DNA of 64,000 nt from NCBI GenBank assembly GCA_027625915.1, contig JANTQA010000033.1, positions 6,200,001-6,264,000 on the forward strand. The letters run 5' to 3'. Below, in pieces: positions 1 through 12,142 of this stretch. Every line of letters starts with the position of its first letter. Within the stretch, counting starts at the first letter, position 1. The position numbers and the translations under genes are program-made. The notes below the pieces were generated by a model. That model was not told the DNA's origin and ran no database searches. It saw only the letters and a list, made by a program, of their open reading frames with translations. This DNA comes from Anaeramoeba flamelloides. Its lineage: Eukaryota; Metamonada; Anaeramoebidae.

Positions 1-2829
1 CCAAGAACAATTAATCCCTTTTTAAAAATTAACAAGGAATTATTGGAAAAAAATAAAACAAAAAAATAATTTTGGAAAAAGAGAATTATTCCGATTGTAA
101 AAAAATTTCTGGATTTTTATAAATAAAGCTTTTAAGAGTTTCAAATAGACTGAAAAAAATGTAACAAAAATAATGAGAAAGCATGTGAGATTGTGATTTT
201 CATTTAAAAATTAATCGAAATGCTTTTTTTATTAAGGTTACAATAACCCTTATTTATTTTTTTTCCTAAAAGGAAATAGAGCACTTATTTGAACAAGGAT
301 TCAATTAAAATAGATAAAAAAAATCCTTTATAATCTTTAGAGAGATTAGATATTATTTTTTAAAAAGGAGTATATTTTTCCCAATTAAATTTTCAATAAA
401 AAAATCGATAGATTTTTTTTTTTGGATTTTAGGATCAATTTAGAAAAAACAATAATAAAAAATAACATTTTTATTTTGATCAAATTCCTCTTTTAGTTAT
501 TTAGGAAGGTTGTACGAAGAAATAAATTTGCAAATTTAATCTGGATTTTAGAAATACATTTAAAATAAATCAAAGATAGAATCTCTTAAGATATTCAAAA
601 ATTGATTATTCTGTTGAAATGGAAATAATTAGGTAGCTTTTATTTCAATAATTCTGTTTTTCAAATATTCAAGACTATAAAAAACAAACTGTTAGTAACT
701 AAATAGGTTTTTGATACTATTTATCAATATTTTTTTTTTTTTTTGGAATTTATTATTAGAATCATTTATTTGAATTCCTTCTAAATGATTAAAATTCTTT
801 AAAAAAATTGAGAAATAATAATAAAGTCTAAAGAGATGTTTAATCTTTTATATTATTAATAATCGATTGGGATAATTAAGATATTGATATTAATTATTAT
901 TTATGAATAATTAAATAAAAAATTATTAATAGATGATTAAAAGTTGAATTCTATAGGTTTTGAAAAGGTATTTTGGGAGAATTTTTATTTTTGTTTTAAG
1001 TCGTTTTTTGTCATTTTTAGTTATATTCAATAAAAAATGTAAAATTGATTCAAAACTGTGTTGAATAAAGAAATATGATTTTTTTAAAAATTTAAATATA
1101 TTTATTGAATTTTTTTTTTTGAAATTAACTTTTTTTTATATATGTTATTATTTCAAAACTTAATTTTTTTGTTTTTAAAGTCTATTTCTATTCATTTTTT
1201 ACCAATTTATAAATATTTCTTTCATCTTTCAGCGAATATATTTTTTTAATAAAATTGAAAATATGTTAGTTTTTGAGCTTTCCAAAAAATAGAAATATAT
1301 GATCAACCATATGAAAACAATAATTCATTTCAGAAAATAGCATTCAAAAGTAAATATAGTATTATAATAATCATATTTTTTTTTTTTTTTTGGTAATTTC
1401 AAGATTTAGAATTTTTATTTGTATTCTTTATCAAATTTACTAGAATATTTTTTTAGTTTACTATATCCTCAATATTTCTTATATAGTATACTTGAAAAAA
1501 AATTATATAAAATAGGATTTCGAAATTGAATTTGATGATGAAAGTTTACGCGATTGATACATATTAATTAATAATTGGGGGTTATTTTTTTTTTTTTAAT
1601 ATGAGAATTGTATTTTGTTCTGATTTTATGTTAACTAAAAAAGAGGATTTTATCGGTTATTTCTACAATTGTTTGATATCAATTACCAAAATTGGGTATT
1701 TCTTTGAAAAAAATATAGAGTTTCCGGGATAAGAATAAAGTTCTGATCATTTTAAATAATATAAAAAATTATTTTTTCGATTATATATATATATATATAT
1801 ATATCAGAAAAGATAGACTTTTTACATTTTAGAATAATTTTAAAAAAAACATTCTTTGTTTTTAGGAATCTATTTACCATATATTTACATTTTTTTATAA
1901 AAAAATTCTATTTCAAAAATTTAACTATCATTAAATCATTATTATTACCAGAATGGAAACTTAAAAAAAAATCATCATTCTAACTGGAATATTATTTACA
2001 AATGAATTAAATCCCAAAAAATGAAATTAAATGTAGTAAATAAATGAATCATAAACAATATTTATGTTCTTATGTAAAGTAAAAACCCAATCGACCAATA
2101 ACGAAAAATAATAAATCTACTTCCAATAGCCAAATTCAAAATCTTTAAAAGGGGGGGTATAAAAATAATAAATAAGTTCGAAAAATTGATTTTTCAAACA
2201 AAAAATAAATACAAAAAAATAAAGGCAATCTAAGGTATCTATGGAATTTAATAAAAATAATGGAACCCCTAAAATTTGATGTTAAAATAAATGTTGGGAA
2301 GTTATCTAAATACAACCACTTTTATAATTTTTTATACAAAAAAAAAAAAAAGAAAAAAATTTTCAATATTGTTTGTACTTATAACTTTTCAATCATAAAT
2401 GGAATTTAGAAGATTTGTAATCAATTTTTTCTTTTTTTGTAATTTCTTAGTAAAAATATTTTTTGAGTTATTATAAAAAAATCATAAAAAAATTTTTTTG
2501 GTTACTTATTTAGGTATTCTCCAATGGTTCTTGTAGAAGCATTTTAATGTTAGAATTCAAAAAAAAAATTAAATTAAAAATCTTTATTTTTTTTGAACAT
2601 ATAGAAAAATCGAATATATATATATATATAATCCATTTTGACTTATTCTATTATCGTTTTATTTGAAGAATCAATGTTATTATGATTTTTTTTGTAAAAC
2701 AGTATAATGAAAATAAATTATTAACAAAAACTTCAAAATGATTTTTTTTTTTTCCCTTGTTAAGTACTTTACTTATAATATACATGTATGAATAATAAGA
2801 GATATTTTATATAAAATTAAATTTAATAA

Positions 2830-3550
2830 TATTATACAATTTAATCCAAAAAAACTTTTAAGTTATGCCTTTTTTTTTCAAATTTGATGGTAGAAAATTT
2901 GAATATTTTTTTCTACACGTTTAAGAAGTTATTAAATTAGATTTTAAAAATATTTTAAATTTAATAAATATCATTCAAACGGATTACTGATTATTTTGAC
3001 TATTATAGAATTATTTATATAAAATGAAAAAAACTATTTTATTTTTTGATTTTTCCGTTAAGTTTTTTTTAATTTTAGAAATAAACTGAAAATTTATTAA
3101 AATGTTCGGTTTATTTCAAAAAGTCAAAAAGGTGCTGTTAGATTTTCCAAAATTTAACAGGATTGAGTAAAATCAAAGATTTTTCTCTATTCTTTTGAAA
3201 TATGGAAGAGCGAGCCACTCTTTCGGACACAAAAATATTTATTACCATAAAATTTTTTCCATATTTGACAGTTTTATTTGATGAGTACAATATTTTCAAA
3301 ACTATTAGTTATCATCTTTTCTAAATAAATATTCCAAGTTGAATAAAACCAAAATTCATCCCCCCGTTTATTTGGAATTTTTTACCGGGTTAAACACCTT
3401 TTTTTCTTTACTAGATACTTTTCAAAAAGATGGTTATACTAACAGCAATAAATACAATAATCTCAAGAATTTAAATTTTGGAAATGCTTATTGTATTCTA
3501 AATAAACTTTATTAATAAGAATGAAATTTTAAAGTATTAGTTTTGTATCT
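2830..3550 (+). repeat. Hairpin-rich repeat (family G), half copy
   Basis: This segment matches, in order, the left arm of the palindromic element at 15365-17725. Shared landmarks are an inverted GAAATAAAC/GTTTATTTC hairpin near 3080-3120, a fragment resembling the GGCACTCTAC signature near 3200, a stretch containing CAAAACTATTAGTTAT near 3297, and a block near 3450 containing CAATAAATACAATAA. The opposite arm is missing. Divergence is high, so this looks like an old copy. Confidence 0.65.
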
Positions 3551-4085
3551 TTTAAAATTTCAAATTTTATATAGTTCATAAAAATGAAAGCCTACACATA
3601 TACAAATTTGGCATCTTAATACTTTCAAGTTTTTCCACTTAATTTTTCATTTTCCCACATTTGTATCGAAATAAACCCTAATTTATCCAATTCTGTGATT
3701 ATTTTTATTATTAATACTTTTTTTTCTGAAAATTTATTAACTTTTAATTCCTCATACCAACAGCAAGGATTGCCAATTTTTAATTACTTTTCTCACAAAG
3801 TCCTTTTTTGTCAAAACAAAAAGACTATTTTTAAATACAGGAAATTTTGAGAGCACCAACAAAATATAAAAAAAGATCAAAACATTTTCATTTAAACAAC
3901 AATACGAAATCATTAACATCAATTATATTTAAGGTCTTCACGTTTATCTGTCCTCTGAAAAATCTCGATTATATTTTCAAAAGGGGATTGGTACATAAAG
4001 AATACAGCAAAAAAATCTTATGACTATTATATCTTTTCCACTTTAAATATATTTGAAAAGTGTTGAAAGGTTTGTAAAGTGTCTG

Positions 4086-4107
4086 AAAGTGTTTGAAAGA
4101 CACAAAG
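4086..4107. repeat. Inverted repeat flanking the J-like gene, distal copy
   Basis: This 22-base sequence (AAAGTGTTTGAAAGACACAA at its core) recurs in inverted orientation at 5007-5028 with about one mismatch. The two copies bracket the J-like gene roughly 0.9 kb apart. No target duplication was identified. Confidence 0.5.
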
Positions 4108-4399
4108 CCTTGACAAAGATAGGGTATTTGTTTTAGTGTAATTTCTGTTTCTTTGATCCTTTTAAAAAAGTTTTATCTTGTTGAAAGATCGTTGTCGGAA
4201 TAGAATAAAATCTTTTAGCCAAAATTTGATTCAAATTGGGTACATAGTATAATTAAATCGATTTTATGTTTGTTGTGTTTTAATTCTTTTTGACAAGTCT
4301 TTGTAAATAAAGAATAGATTTTTTTTTTGAACAAGAAAAAAAGAAAAAAAAAATTTTTTTCAAAAGTATTTTATTGTTTAATAATATGTTAGGTGTGGT

Positions 4400-4906
4400 T
4401 TAGGCAGCATTTGGATCTTGTTCTTGCTTTTTCCATTGTTGTATTTTTTGGTAAGCAAGATTCGCTTGAGTAACTTCGTAACGGCATTTGCTATTGCATT
4501 TGTCTTGGTTCGAAACGTCACCCATTTTATCTAAAATTTTTGCATACGCATCCCAAATTTCGTCATCTGATGCAGAAGGATCCAATCCTAAGAGCTTGAA
4601 TTCTTTTGCTATTCCAATCTCAGAGCTGTCAAATTTGCTTGACTGGCGCCTCATATATACAAAGATCAACAAAAAGAAAATGATTATTAATGTTGTGCGT
4701 CTTCCAAATGGCCATTTCGTTTTAAGTAAGCTAAAGAATTGAAGGAAAAAGGAAATCCCTTCTTTTGTATCGTCAACGCTAACTTTTGTATACTTTGAGT
4801 CTTTTCCCTCTTTTTCTTTGTTTTTGGTTGTCTTTTCTACTGTCTTTTCAGATTCGGTTTTTCTTTTACGTAAATTTTGAGTTTTGTTTTTTTTTTCTTC
4901 AGACAT
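4400..4906 (-). CDS. Small membrane protein with degenerate J-like domain
   Basis: A 168-residue single-exon protein. Residues 1-45 are charged (Lys/Glu-rich). A hydrophobic segment at about 70-86 (IIIFFLLIFVY and neighbours) is followed at once by MRR, which suggests a single membrane anchor. From about residue 103 the pattern LLGLDPSASDDEIWDAY resembles helices I-II of a DnaJ domain, but there is no HPD motif, so Hsp70 stimulation is not expected. The arrangement recalls the J-like subunits of ER or mitochondrial translocon machinery, but I cannot assign an ortholog. The ATG at 4906 is the first in frame and follows an AT-rich leader. It is divergently arranged with the flavoprotein gene, about 715 bp apart. 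Confidence 0.6.
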   Translation of the reverse strand: MSEEKKNKTQNLRKRKTESEKTVEKTTKNKEKEGKDSKYTKVSVDDTKEGISFFLQFFSLLKTKWPFGRRTTLIIIFFLLIFVYMRRQSSKFDSSEIGIAKEFKLLGLDPSASDDEIWDAYAKILDKMGDVSNQDKCNSKCRYEVTQANLAYQKIQQWKKQEQDPNAA

Positions 4907-5621
4907 TGCTTTTGGTCGGTTTTTGTGTTGTTGAAAGTTAAAAGTATGAAAAAATGATTTGACATTTTATTGTAAAACAACAAAAAGTCTAGTGACACTT
5001 TCATATCTTTGAGTCTTTCAAACACTTTATAGACAATTTACATAACTTTTAATTTTATCCCAACACTAGAAACAAGTAAAAAGTTATGGAAACTTGAGAT
5101 TACCTCGTTTTTGCTGTTGTATTTAAAAAATCTCCAAACAAGGTCCTTTGAGGTTTTTGAAACTATCAAATAAATGTCTTGTAGTCACATAGTTTTTAAG
5201 ATGGGTTTGAAAAAATTGGTGTGTTTTTGCCAAAAGACATTATTGAAATTACAAAGTAAAAAGTAAAATGTTCGATTAAACTTTTCCAAAAAAAGCCACA
5301 ACCAAAGAAATAAAATAAAACATTATATCGATATTATGAAAACAGAAATTCCTCTGTAATTTATATAGGAGATTAAACCATACATCGATTTTGATGTAGA
5401 ACTTTTAAAAACTTTTTTATGAAAATCTGAATGAAAATTTTGTTAGATTTATTGTTCGTCAAATAGCAACAACAAATAAACTCCAGAACATGTTTTTTTT
5501 TTGAAAAGCAAATTGGATTGAAATTTCAGAATAGAATTTGCAACAAAAAAGTTGAAATTTTTCATTTTTTTTTGTTTGCTACCTTTGAGATTCATAAATT
5601 TTGATTTTTTTGAGATAACCA
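4907..5621. promoter_or_regulatory. Divergent intergenic region
   Basis: This 715 bp stretch lies between two genes transcribed away from each other, so it should hold both promoters. Apart from the inverted-repeat copy at 5007-5028, I see no motif that I can tie to a known factor. Confidence 0.35.
5007..5028. repeat. Inverted repeat flanking the J-like gene, proximal copy
   Basis: Inverted partner of 4086-4107, lying about 100 bases upstream of the J-like start codon in the shared divergent intergenic region. Confidence 0.5.
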
Positions 5622-5920
5622 ATGCACAACTTAACAAAACCACTTAAAGTAATTGCATTTAATGGATCCCCCAATAAGAATGGCAACACCTTCCATTTAA
5701 TACAACACATGTTTAAAAAATTCCATCAATTAAAAGTTGAAACAGAGTTGGTTCAAATTGGATCTGAAAAAGTTTCTGGTTGCCGTGCATGCGGAAGTAA
5801 AAATTTATAATCCATTATTGTGTTTAAATATTTTTTTTTTCCATAATAACTTTGATTTTATGAGAAGTTAAAAGCATTTTTTTCAAAATCAACAAAACAA
5901 TTTTCAACATTTTTGATATT

Positions 5921-5955
<35 letters not shown>

Positions 5956-8900
5956 ATGTGGCGAAATGAAAAATTATACCTGTATTATCACAAAAGATTC
6001 TGTAAACAAAAGTATTGAAAAAATAAGAAATTCTGATGGAATTATACTTGCAACACCAGTTTATCTTGCGGGACCAACTGGAAGAATGAAATGCTTTATT
6101 GATCGGGTTGGCTTAGTTGCAAGACAAAATTACAACGAAGAAGGACACTCATTTTTATGGCACAAAGCATGCTCTGGTGTTTCAGTTCATGCAAGAGGTG
6201 GTGCAACAAATACACTAAGCCAACTTAACTATCTGTTTTCAATTTGTGGTGGAATTACTACTGGCTCAATATCTTGGAATGTAAGTCTTACACAACTTTT
6301 TTTGTTTTTATTTTTTTCTTTTTTCAAAAACCTAAATTGCACTCAAATAAGACTTTGTTTTTTTTTGATACTTTTGTTTTTTTATTGGCTTGTTTTTTTC
6401 TTATCGTTTTGGAAAAAAAGTGAAACAGGAAAAAAATTTAAACACGGTTTTTAATTGGGAACATTAATAGAACCTGAAAATGAAAAGTAAAATCAACTAA
6501 AAGAAGAAACCAATTAACTTCAAATAATAATTCATTATATTATTTTCAATCAACCCACAAATACAATTTAAATCTACTTGATTTATCGAAATTTTTCGTG
6601 TAGTTTTGGAGATCTCAAAAATAGTCAATTTTTTGAACAAATTTTTAAGAATTGATCAATCAAAGAAAAGCCCCTATGAAAAGATAGTAATAATCAAACT
6701 GTTATTGTGTGGAATACTTCCATTTTGTCTTTATTTATTTATTTATTCTTTTTTTCATTGATCTTACTTTTTAATTTTCAGGTTCTATTAATGTTCCCAA
6801 TTAAAAACCGTGTTTCACTTTTTTTCCACAATGGTTATTTCACGTGTGCAAAAAGTGATATCTTAATATTTTTAGTTTTTGAGAAAATGACAAATTTAGT
6901 AAAAAAACTTAAAATATTAAGACATCTCTTTTTGCACATGTGTTGGGGGTTTGCAACCAAAATAAAAAAAATAATTCGATAATTTCCAAAAAGTGAAATA
7001 CCAATTGTCTGAGAGATTATTCATAAAAAAGGTTAACTCCTGAAATAGGCATTTTGGTGATGTACTTTTCAAATTTTGAGTTCTTACTTTTTGTGAATGT
7101 ATTTTGATCTCATTAACTTTTCATAAAAAAAAACAAAATCCCACAAAATGTGAATCAAAAACACCTCTATATACAATGTTCTTCAATTGAAAAACACAAA
7201 ATTATTCGTTTTGAGTTATTTTTTGATATAAAGGAGTTAAAAAGATAAAAAGTATTAAAATTGTTTTTTACTTGCCAAATTGACAAACATAAACAAGAAT
7301 ATTTTACTGTCAAACCTAAAACCAGGAAATTTCAGGGTTTTTTGAAATTTTCTGGTTTTTTGGTTTGATAGTTATAAAAAAGTGTGCATAAAAAAATTTA
7401 TATTAAAAAATCAAACAATAAACTTTGAATTGGTTATTAGATCGGGTATTTGCTTTTCCAATTTTTAAAAAGAATTAAATCAACTTATTGTACAGCTCTT
7501 TTAAAAAGTGTACTAAAAGTGTACTAAAAGTATCAAGAGTTATACAAACTACTTAAAGCAGAGTGAATTAGATAGTTTTTACTTCCACTCATAAAACTCA
7601 AAGATTCCTCACTTTTTTATAAAAGATCTATACTTGATTTAAGATTTTTTTTTTTTTTTTGTATTTCAAGCTAAATTTTTTGCTTTTTTAATCATTTGAG
7701 CAGATTTATTAAATTTAGAAAATTAAAGATTAATATTTTTGAAAAATTTTTATCCTAAATAGTATTAAAATAAATCTAATCATAAATTGATAATGTAACG
7801 AAATTTCTTATATATACAATTTACACCCTTAGATCAGCCAGGTAGAGCATTTCACACCTTTTAATATTATTTTATTTTTTGAGTTACGAACTTTGAAAAG
7901 GTCGGAAGTTCAATTCTTTCAGGATATAAATCGCCCTTTTACAAACTATTTTTCAAAAATTTTGACTCACTTTATAATGTTAATGGAAGTAGATTTGAGG
8001 TTTTGATCCCATATTCTTTTAAAAAAATATTTTCGAATTTTGTCAATATTATTTTTTCTTTTTCAAATTTTTTTTTTCTTTTGTTGTTTCTTTTTCTTTT
8101 TCTTTTTTTCTTGAACTTTTCTTTTTTTTTTTGATACTTTTTTTTTTTGAAAAAGATCATTTGAAAAAAAAAAAAGATCTTCGAAAAGACCAATAATCAT
8201 TTAGAAAATTTCGCTATGTAAGGTATTTTAAAATGAATTTAACTATTAGCCAAAAATCTTTGTGTTCACCTTTTTTTAGTGAAAGTTCAGTAATAAAAAA
8301 TCGGTAATGTTCATTTCAAAAATTCTGACTCACTTTTTTTTCCAATTTTTGGCATTATTTTTTTTTAATTTTTAATATATCAGACTTTTATACATTTAGA
8401 ATGACTTAAAAGTAAATTACCAATCAGATTGAATTATTAGTTGTTCTTGAATATTAAAAGGATAGATTTTTTTTTTTTCATTTTATTATTTCAGGTGAGT
8501 CACAATTTTTGAAATGGAGTTTATTTTTTTTTTTTTTATTGATTTTTAATCTTGGGATTTACAAAGACTAATTCACTCAAATAATTATTATCCGTTTTAA
8601 GAATTAATTTGTTATTCTTGATTAAAAAAGTACAATATTTGAGATCTCTATTTTTTTAACTCACCGGCTCTGTCACAACCATAACAAGAATAAATCAAAG
8701 ATCTATTATATCTAATTGTTTTCTTGATTTGATATTCCAAGTTGTTCAAATGATAAAACTGCATACATTCAAAATTGTACTTTTAAAAAGACCTTATGAT
8801 ACCGAAAAATGTGATATAATTCTAAAATATATACAAGCATATTATTCCACAAAAAAATATACTAATTTTTTTTTATTGCTTTGTTTTATTATTTCTCTCT

Positions 8901-9087
8901 TTTTATATATAAAAATCTATAATAATATTTTTAACCGATATTTTAGTATGGAGTTGGAAAAAAACCAGGTGATGTACTCAAAGATTCAATTGGATTGAAA
9001 AATATGGATGATTTAGCAACTGAAATGTTTAATTTAATGAGAATGGTAAGACAAGATCAACTTTTATCCCAGGAGAAAGAAAACTAA
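5622..9087 (+). CDS. Iron-sulfur flavoprotein / NAD(P)H-dependent FMN reductase family
   Basis: Three exons: 5622-5796, 5955-6280 and 8947-9087. They join to 213 residues with GT-AG boundaries. The N-terminus has a flavodoxin-like beta strand and phosphate loop (VIAFNGSPNKNGNT, residues 10-23). Cysteines 54, 57, 60 and 68 form CX2CX2CX7C, the compact 4Fe-4S motif of archaeal and anaerobe iron-sulfur flavoproteins. The motif is completed only across intron 1, which supports that splice. Next come GIILATPVYLAGPTGRMKCFIDR-type residues typical of FMN binding, then GGGITTGSISWN-YGVGKKPGD around the second junction. The likely role is electron transfer or oxygen/peroxide reduction in an anaerobe. 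The short intron ends in a long A-run, and intron 2 (2666 bp) holds several mobile elements. Cellular location is not evident, since no targeting peptide is visible. Confidence 0.85.
6411..6830 (+). mobile_element. MITE family B, copy 1 (intron of flavoprotein gene)
   Basis: About 420 bp with inverted ends of the form GGAAAAAAAGTGAAAC and GTTTCACTTTTTTTCC. It is closely similar along its length to 22576-23009 and 54349-54782, and more distantly to 39349-39745. It carries no coding sequence. About 80 bp to its left (from 6331) is also shared with the copy at 54 kb. Confidence 0.85.
7823..7928 (+). tRNA. tRNA-like sequence with intron, probably a pseudo-tRNA
   Basis: A cloverleaf can be drawn. 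The acceptor is 7823-7829 with 7921-7927 (5 of 7 pairs, two A-C mismatches). TA follows, then a D-arm GATC/GAGC with one mismatch around an AGCCAGGTA loop. The anticodon stem TTTCA (7850-7854) pairs perfectly with TGAAA (7894-7898). The variable loop is AGGTC, and the T-arm GGAAG/CTTTC pairs around TTCAATT. The anticodon loop would contain a roughly 32-base intron. The base at position 33 would be A rather than the universal T, so the anticodon cannot be read with confidence. A TTTT stretch follows at 7937. It lies in intron 2 of the flavoprotein gene. It could instead be the head of a tRNA-derived SINE. Confidence 0.35.
7949..8517 (+). mobile_element. Family J repeat with GACTCAC-containing termini
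   Basis: The terminus TTTCAAAAATTTTGACTCAC at about 7949 recurs directly at 8312 and in inverted form ending at about 8517. The 8312-8517 part is therefore a roughly 206 bp MITE-like unit, and 7949-8335 matches 26210-26664 in inverted orientation. It has no coding capacity. Confidence 0.6.
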
Positions 9088-12000
9088 CAAGATTTCAGGA
9101 ATTCAATAAAACAGAACATTTATGAAGGAATTTATGAGGAAATTAAATATTTTTGAAATTAATTTCAGAACCTTTTGGGCGATTTTTAGTTTTGATTTAT
9201 TTTTAAAATATAAATTTGTTTCAAAATTTTCAGAGAGAAAATAATATTCTGTTGATTTAAAAACAAAATACATTTTCTTTCTAATTTCTTTTTTATAGAA
9301 TTTAATCAGAAATCATTTAAAAATAAATTCATTCCCCTTTCATCTTATTTAACAATCTATTTTACCTAAAAGTCAATATATTGGATCAATTAATATTTAT
9401 TTTGTTAAATGATAAAATCTAAAATTATATCGTTCTTTTTTATTTTATTTACAAAACCTGAAGGTAATTGTGTCAAAATCCCAAGAGATTTCAGTTTTTT
9501 TGAAGAATGAACAATTATGATTGATGGAATCTTAATTTTTTATAATGTGAAAATTTTAATTTCATGAATCAATCATGCTTTTTCTTCCGGGATTAGGATC
9601 TACCAAGGAGAATTAAAAGATTAAAGTAGGGCTGTGATTGGGTATAAATCAAATTAGTGCTACATTGTTCAATTGTATCTTAAAAAATCGATTAGGCAAG
9701 TAGTACTATTTCGTTGATCCCTTCAATTAAAAATGATCTATGTATTAGTAAAAAACCCAAGAATTTCAGAAAAAAATCCGCATTTCGAGAAAAATTTAAA
9801 GGATGAATCATCAATATTCAGAATCTAAAGTTGCAAAATATCTTTCTTAAATTTGTGACGAAATTTAGATTAGTTGTTAAAAAATTCAATTTATTCCAAC
9901 AATTCAAGTAATTAACCGAGAGATATTAATTTAACAAATTATTTTAGCAAATATTGGAAATATATTGCTGTTAAAATTATCTTTATAAAACGGAAACAAA
10001 ACTAAACAACCTTTCGGGGATTTCTATATTGATGATTATTGAATTAATCTTTGAAATAATAAAAAAAATAACAAATTGAAAAAATAATTAATTTTGGAAG
10101 TTCTAAATATATTATTAAATACTGGAATATTAATATTTTGAGTTTGTATCTTTAGATTTGGAAAAGTGAATTAAAAAAAGTTTTCCAATATGATAATTTT
10201 TTAGATAGTGATCATTAGTAAAAAATCTCATAATTTATTGTGAAATAAATTTTTAGAATAGATTATTTAGAGCAAGTCGAATAATGGAGAACTAATACAA
10301 TTTACACACATTTATAACATATCTGATTAAAGATAAAATTATGGCGAGGCTAATTCCTTAAGGGGGAACTGCTTCAAATTATTATTATTATTATTATTAT
10401 TTTAAAATAGTTTATTTGGGTGACAAAAGTGAAGCAAACAAAAATTATGTTAAATATTAATAATACTAAGTGAGTTCAAAACATTTATGTGTGTGTTTTT
10501 ACAAAAACACCAATTATATAAAAACGAAAAAATATTTATAAAAATGATAGTTTTTTATTTATGTAATAATAGGAGACCCATTATTATAAACTGTATTGGT
10601 CATGTTGATTCCCGGAAAACCCTATTTATTTATCTTAAAAGATATAAAAGAGACTTGAAAAAAATATTTTTCATTTTCTTTTTCTTTTTCAACTTGTTAT
10701 CATAATTCTGATTTTTCAATATATTGATTAGTTGTTATGTATCTGATGGGTTGTTTATTTTTTTAAATCATCTTTAAAAGTAATTTTTTCAAAAATACAA
10801 CAACCATGTCCCGAAAGACAACTAAAAAAACACAAAAATCCACTTTTTACTATATTTATTCCAACCCTACCACGAAAACTTATCAGACCGAAAATTGTTA
10901 ATATTATTATTGTTTTTTTTTTTTTGATATTGAAAATTCAATTTCTATATCATCAGAAGATAAATTTCTTTTTTTAATTCATCAAGTCAAAAATTAAATT
11001 TCAAAAGAAAAGAGGTCACCAAAACTTCAAAAGTATTATCAACAAAGTATTTTTATTTTCAAATTTTATTTTATGTAGTCAAAAATTTTTGAATTTTCTA
11101 CCCCTATTGAGCCTCTAGTAAAACTACATACTCAAAAATTAAATTAATTTGAATTACAAATGAAAAATCTACTATTTAGGATACTTTTAAAGTTTATCAT
11201 TTAAAATACACCGTTTTCAACAAATTAAAAATTAATTCAATAACATACTTACTAAAATAAAGTGTAAAATCAAAATCAAAAAATTAGTTGAAATTTTAGA
11301 TTTATTTTTAACCTTTTCAAAAAGTAACAAAGATATTATGTCCCCTTTTACACTTTTTGAATGAAAGATCATCAAAGATCTCATTTTATTTTTTAAAGTT
11401 TGGGTTGTCAATGTAAACTCAATCTAATATAAGAACGAAAAAATAAATTGTTGTTTTTAAAAATGATTTTTTTTCAATCTTCAAACTTTTTATAAATATT
11501 TTTCAAGACAAAATATTGTAGATATGAATACCTTTTCAATTTTAGTATTTTTGGATTCAAGTAAATTAATGAAGAGATTTTCTTGAATTTTATTTCTGAA
11601 ATCCCAATTAAACTCCCATTGTATTTTTGGAAAAAAAGGGTCCACTAAATTAGAGATGAGAACAAAAAAAGTCATACTAGAACTTTCACATTTATTTGAC
11701 ATTTTTCTTTTTGTATACTGGAAAATCCCTTTACTTTTTCTTTCCCGGGTTTTTTGAACTCTGAACATCTTTCAGAGAACATTAAGCAAGATTTATTATC
11801 TTTTTGTTTTATATATAAATCCAAAGATGGAATATATTGAAAAAAATTGTTAATGAGATTCGATTTATACTTTACCATTTTTAAAAAAAGTTTCTAAATT
11901 GGAATCGTTATCCTATTTGTAATTTATTCTTCTCAAAGACATCATCAAGTTAGCTTAATGTTATTTACCTTCAAATAACTTTCTGAATTCTTCTTGGTTA

Positions 12001-12142
12001 TGATAGGAACTTTTGTTTAAAAATCAATCCCCAAATAGGACAAAATATTAAATTTCAAAATTTACGTCAAAAATATTTCTGTGTAAATTAAACTCAAATA
12101 AAGTAATTTTAATTAAAAAAAAATCACAATAAATAATTGATT
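9088..12142. other. Gene-free convergent intergenic region
   Basis: This lies between the 3' ends of the flavoprotein gene (+) and the Lys/Asn-rich gene (-). No credible complete gene was found. It holds an ATT microsatellite at about 10378-10402, and at 10571-10660 a short frame with a GTPase P-loop look (described in the findings). Two overlapping minus-strand frames at 11490-11878 have no recognisable domain. Confidence 0.5.

Larger units (their letters stand above)
1..4399. other. Gene-free AT-rich region
   Basis: No open frame here resembles a protein and no tRNA or rRNA was seen. The stretch is dominated by A and T homopolymers. It holds two TA microsatellites (about 1782-1804 and 2613-2629) and a half copy of the hairpin-rich repeat listed separately at 2830-3550. 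The last few hundred bases are the 3' flank of the minus-strand gene that follows. Confidence 0.6.
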
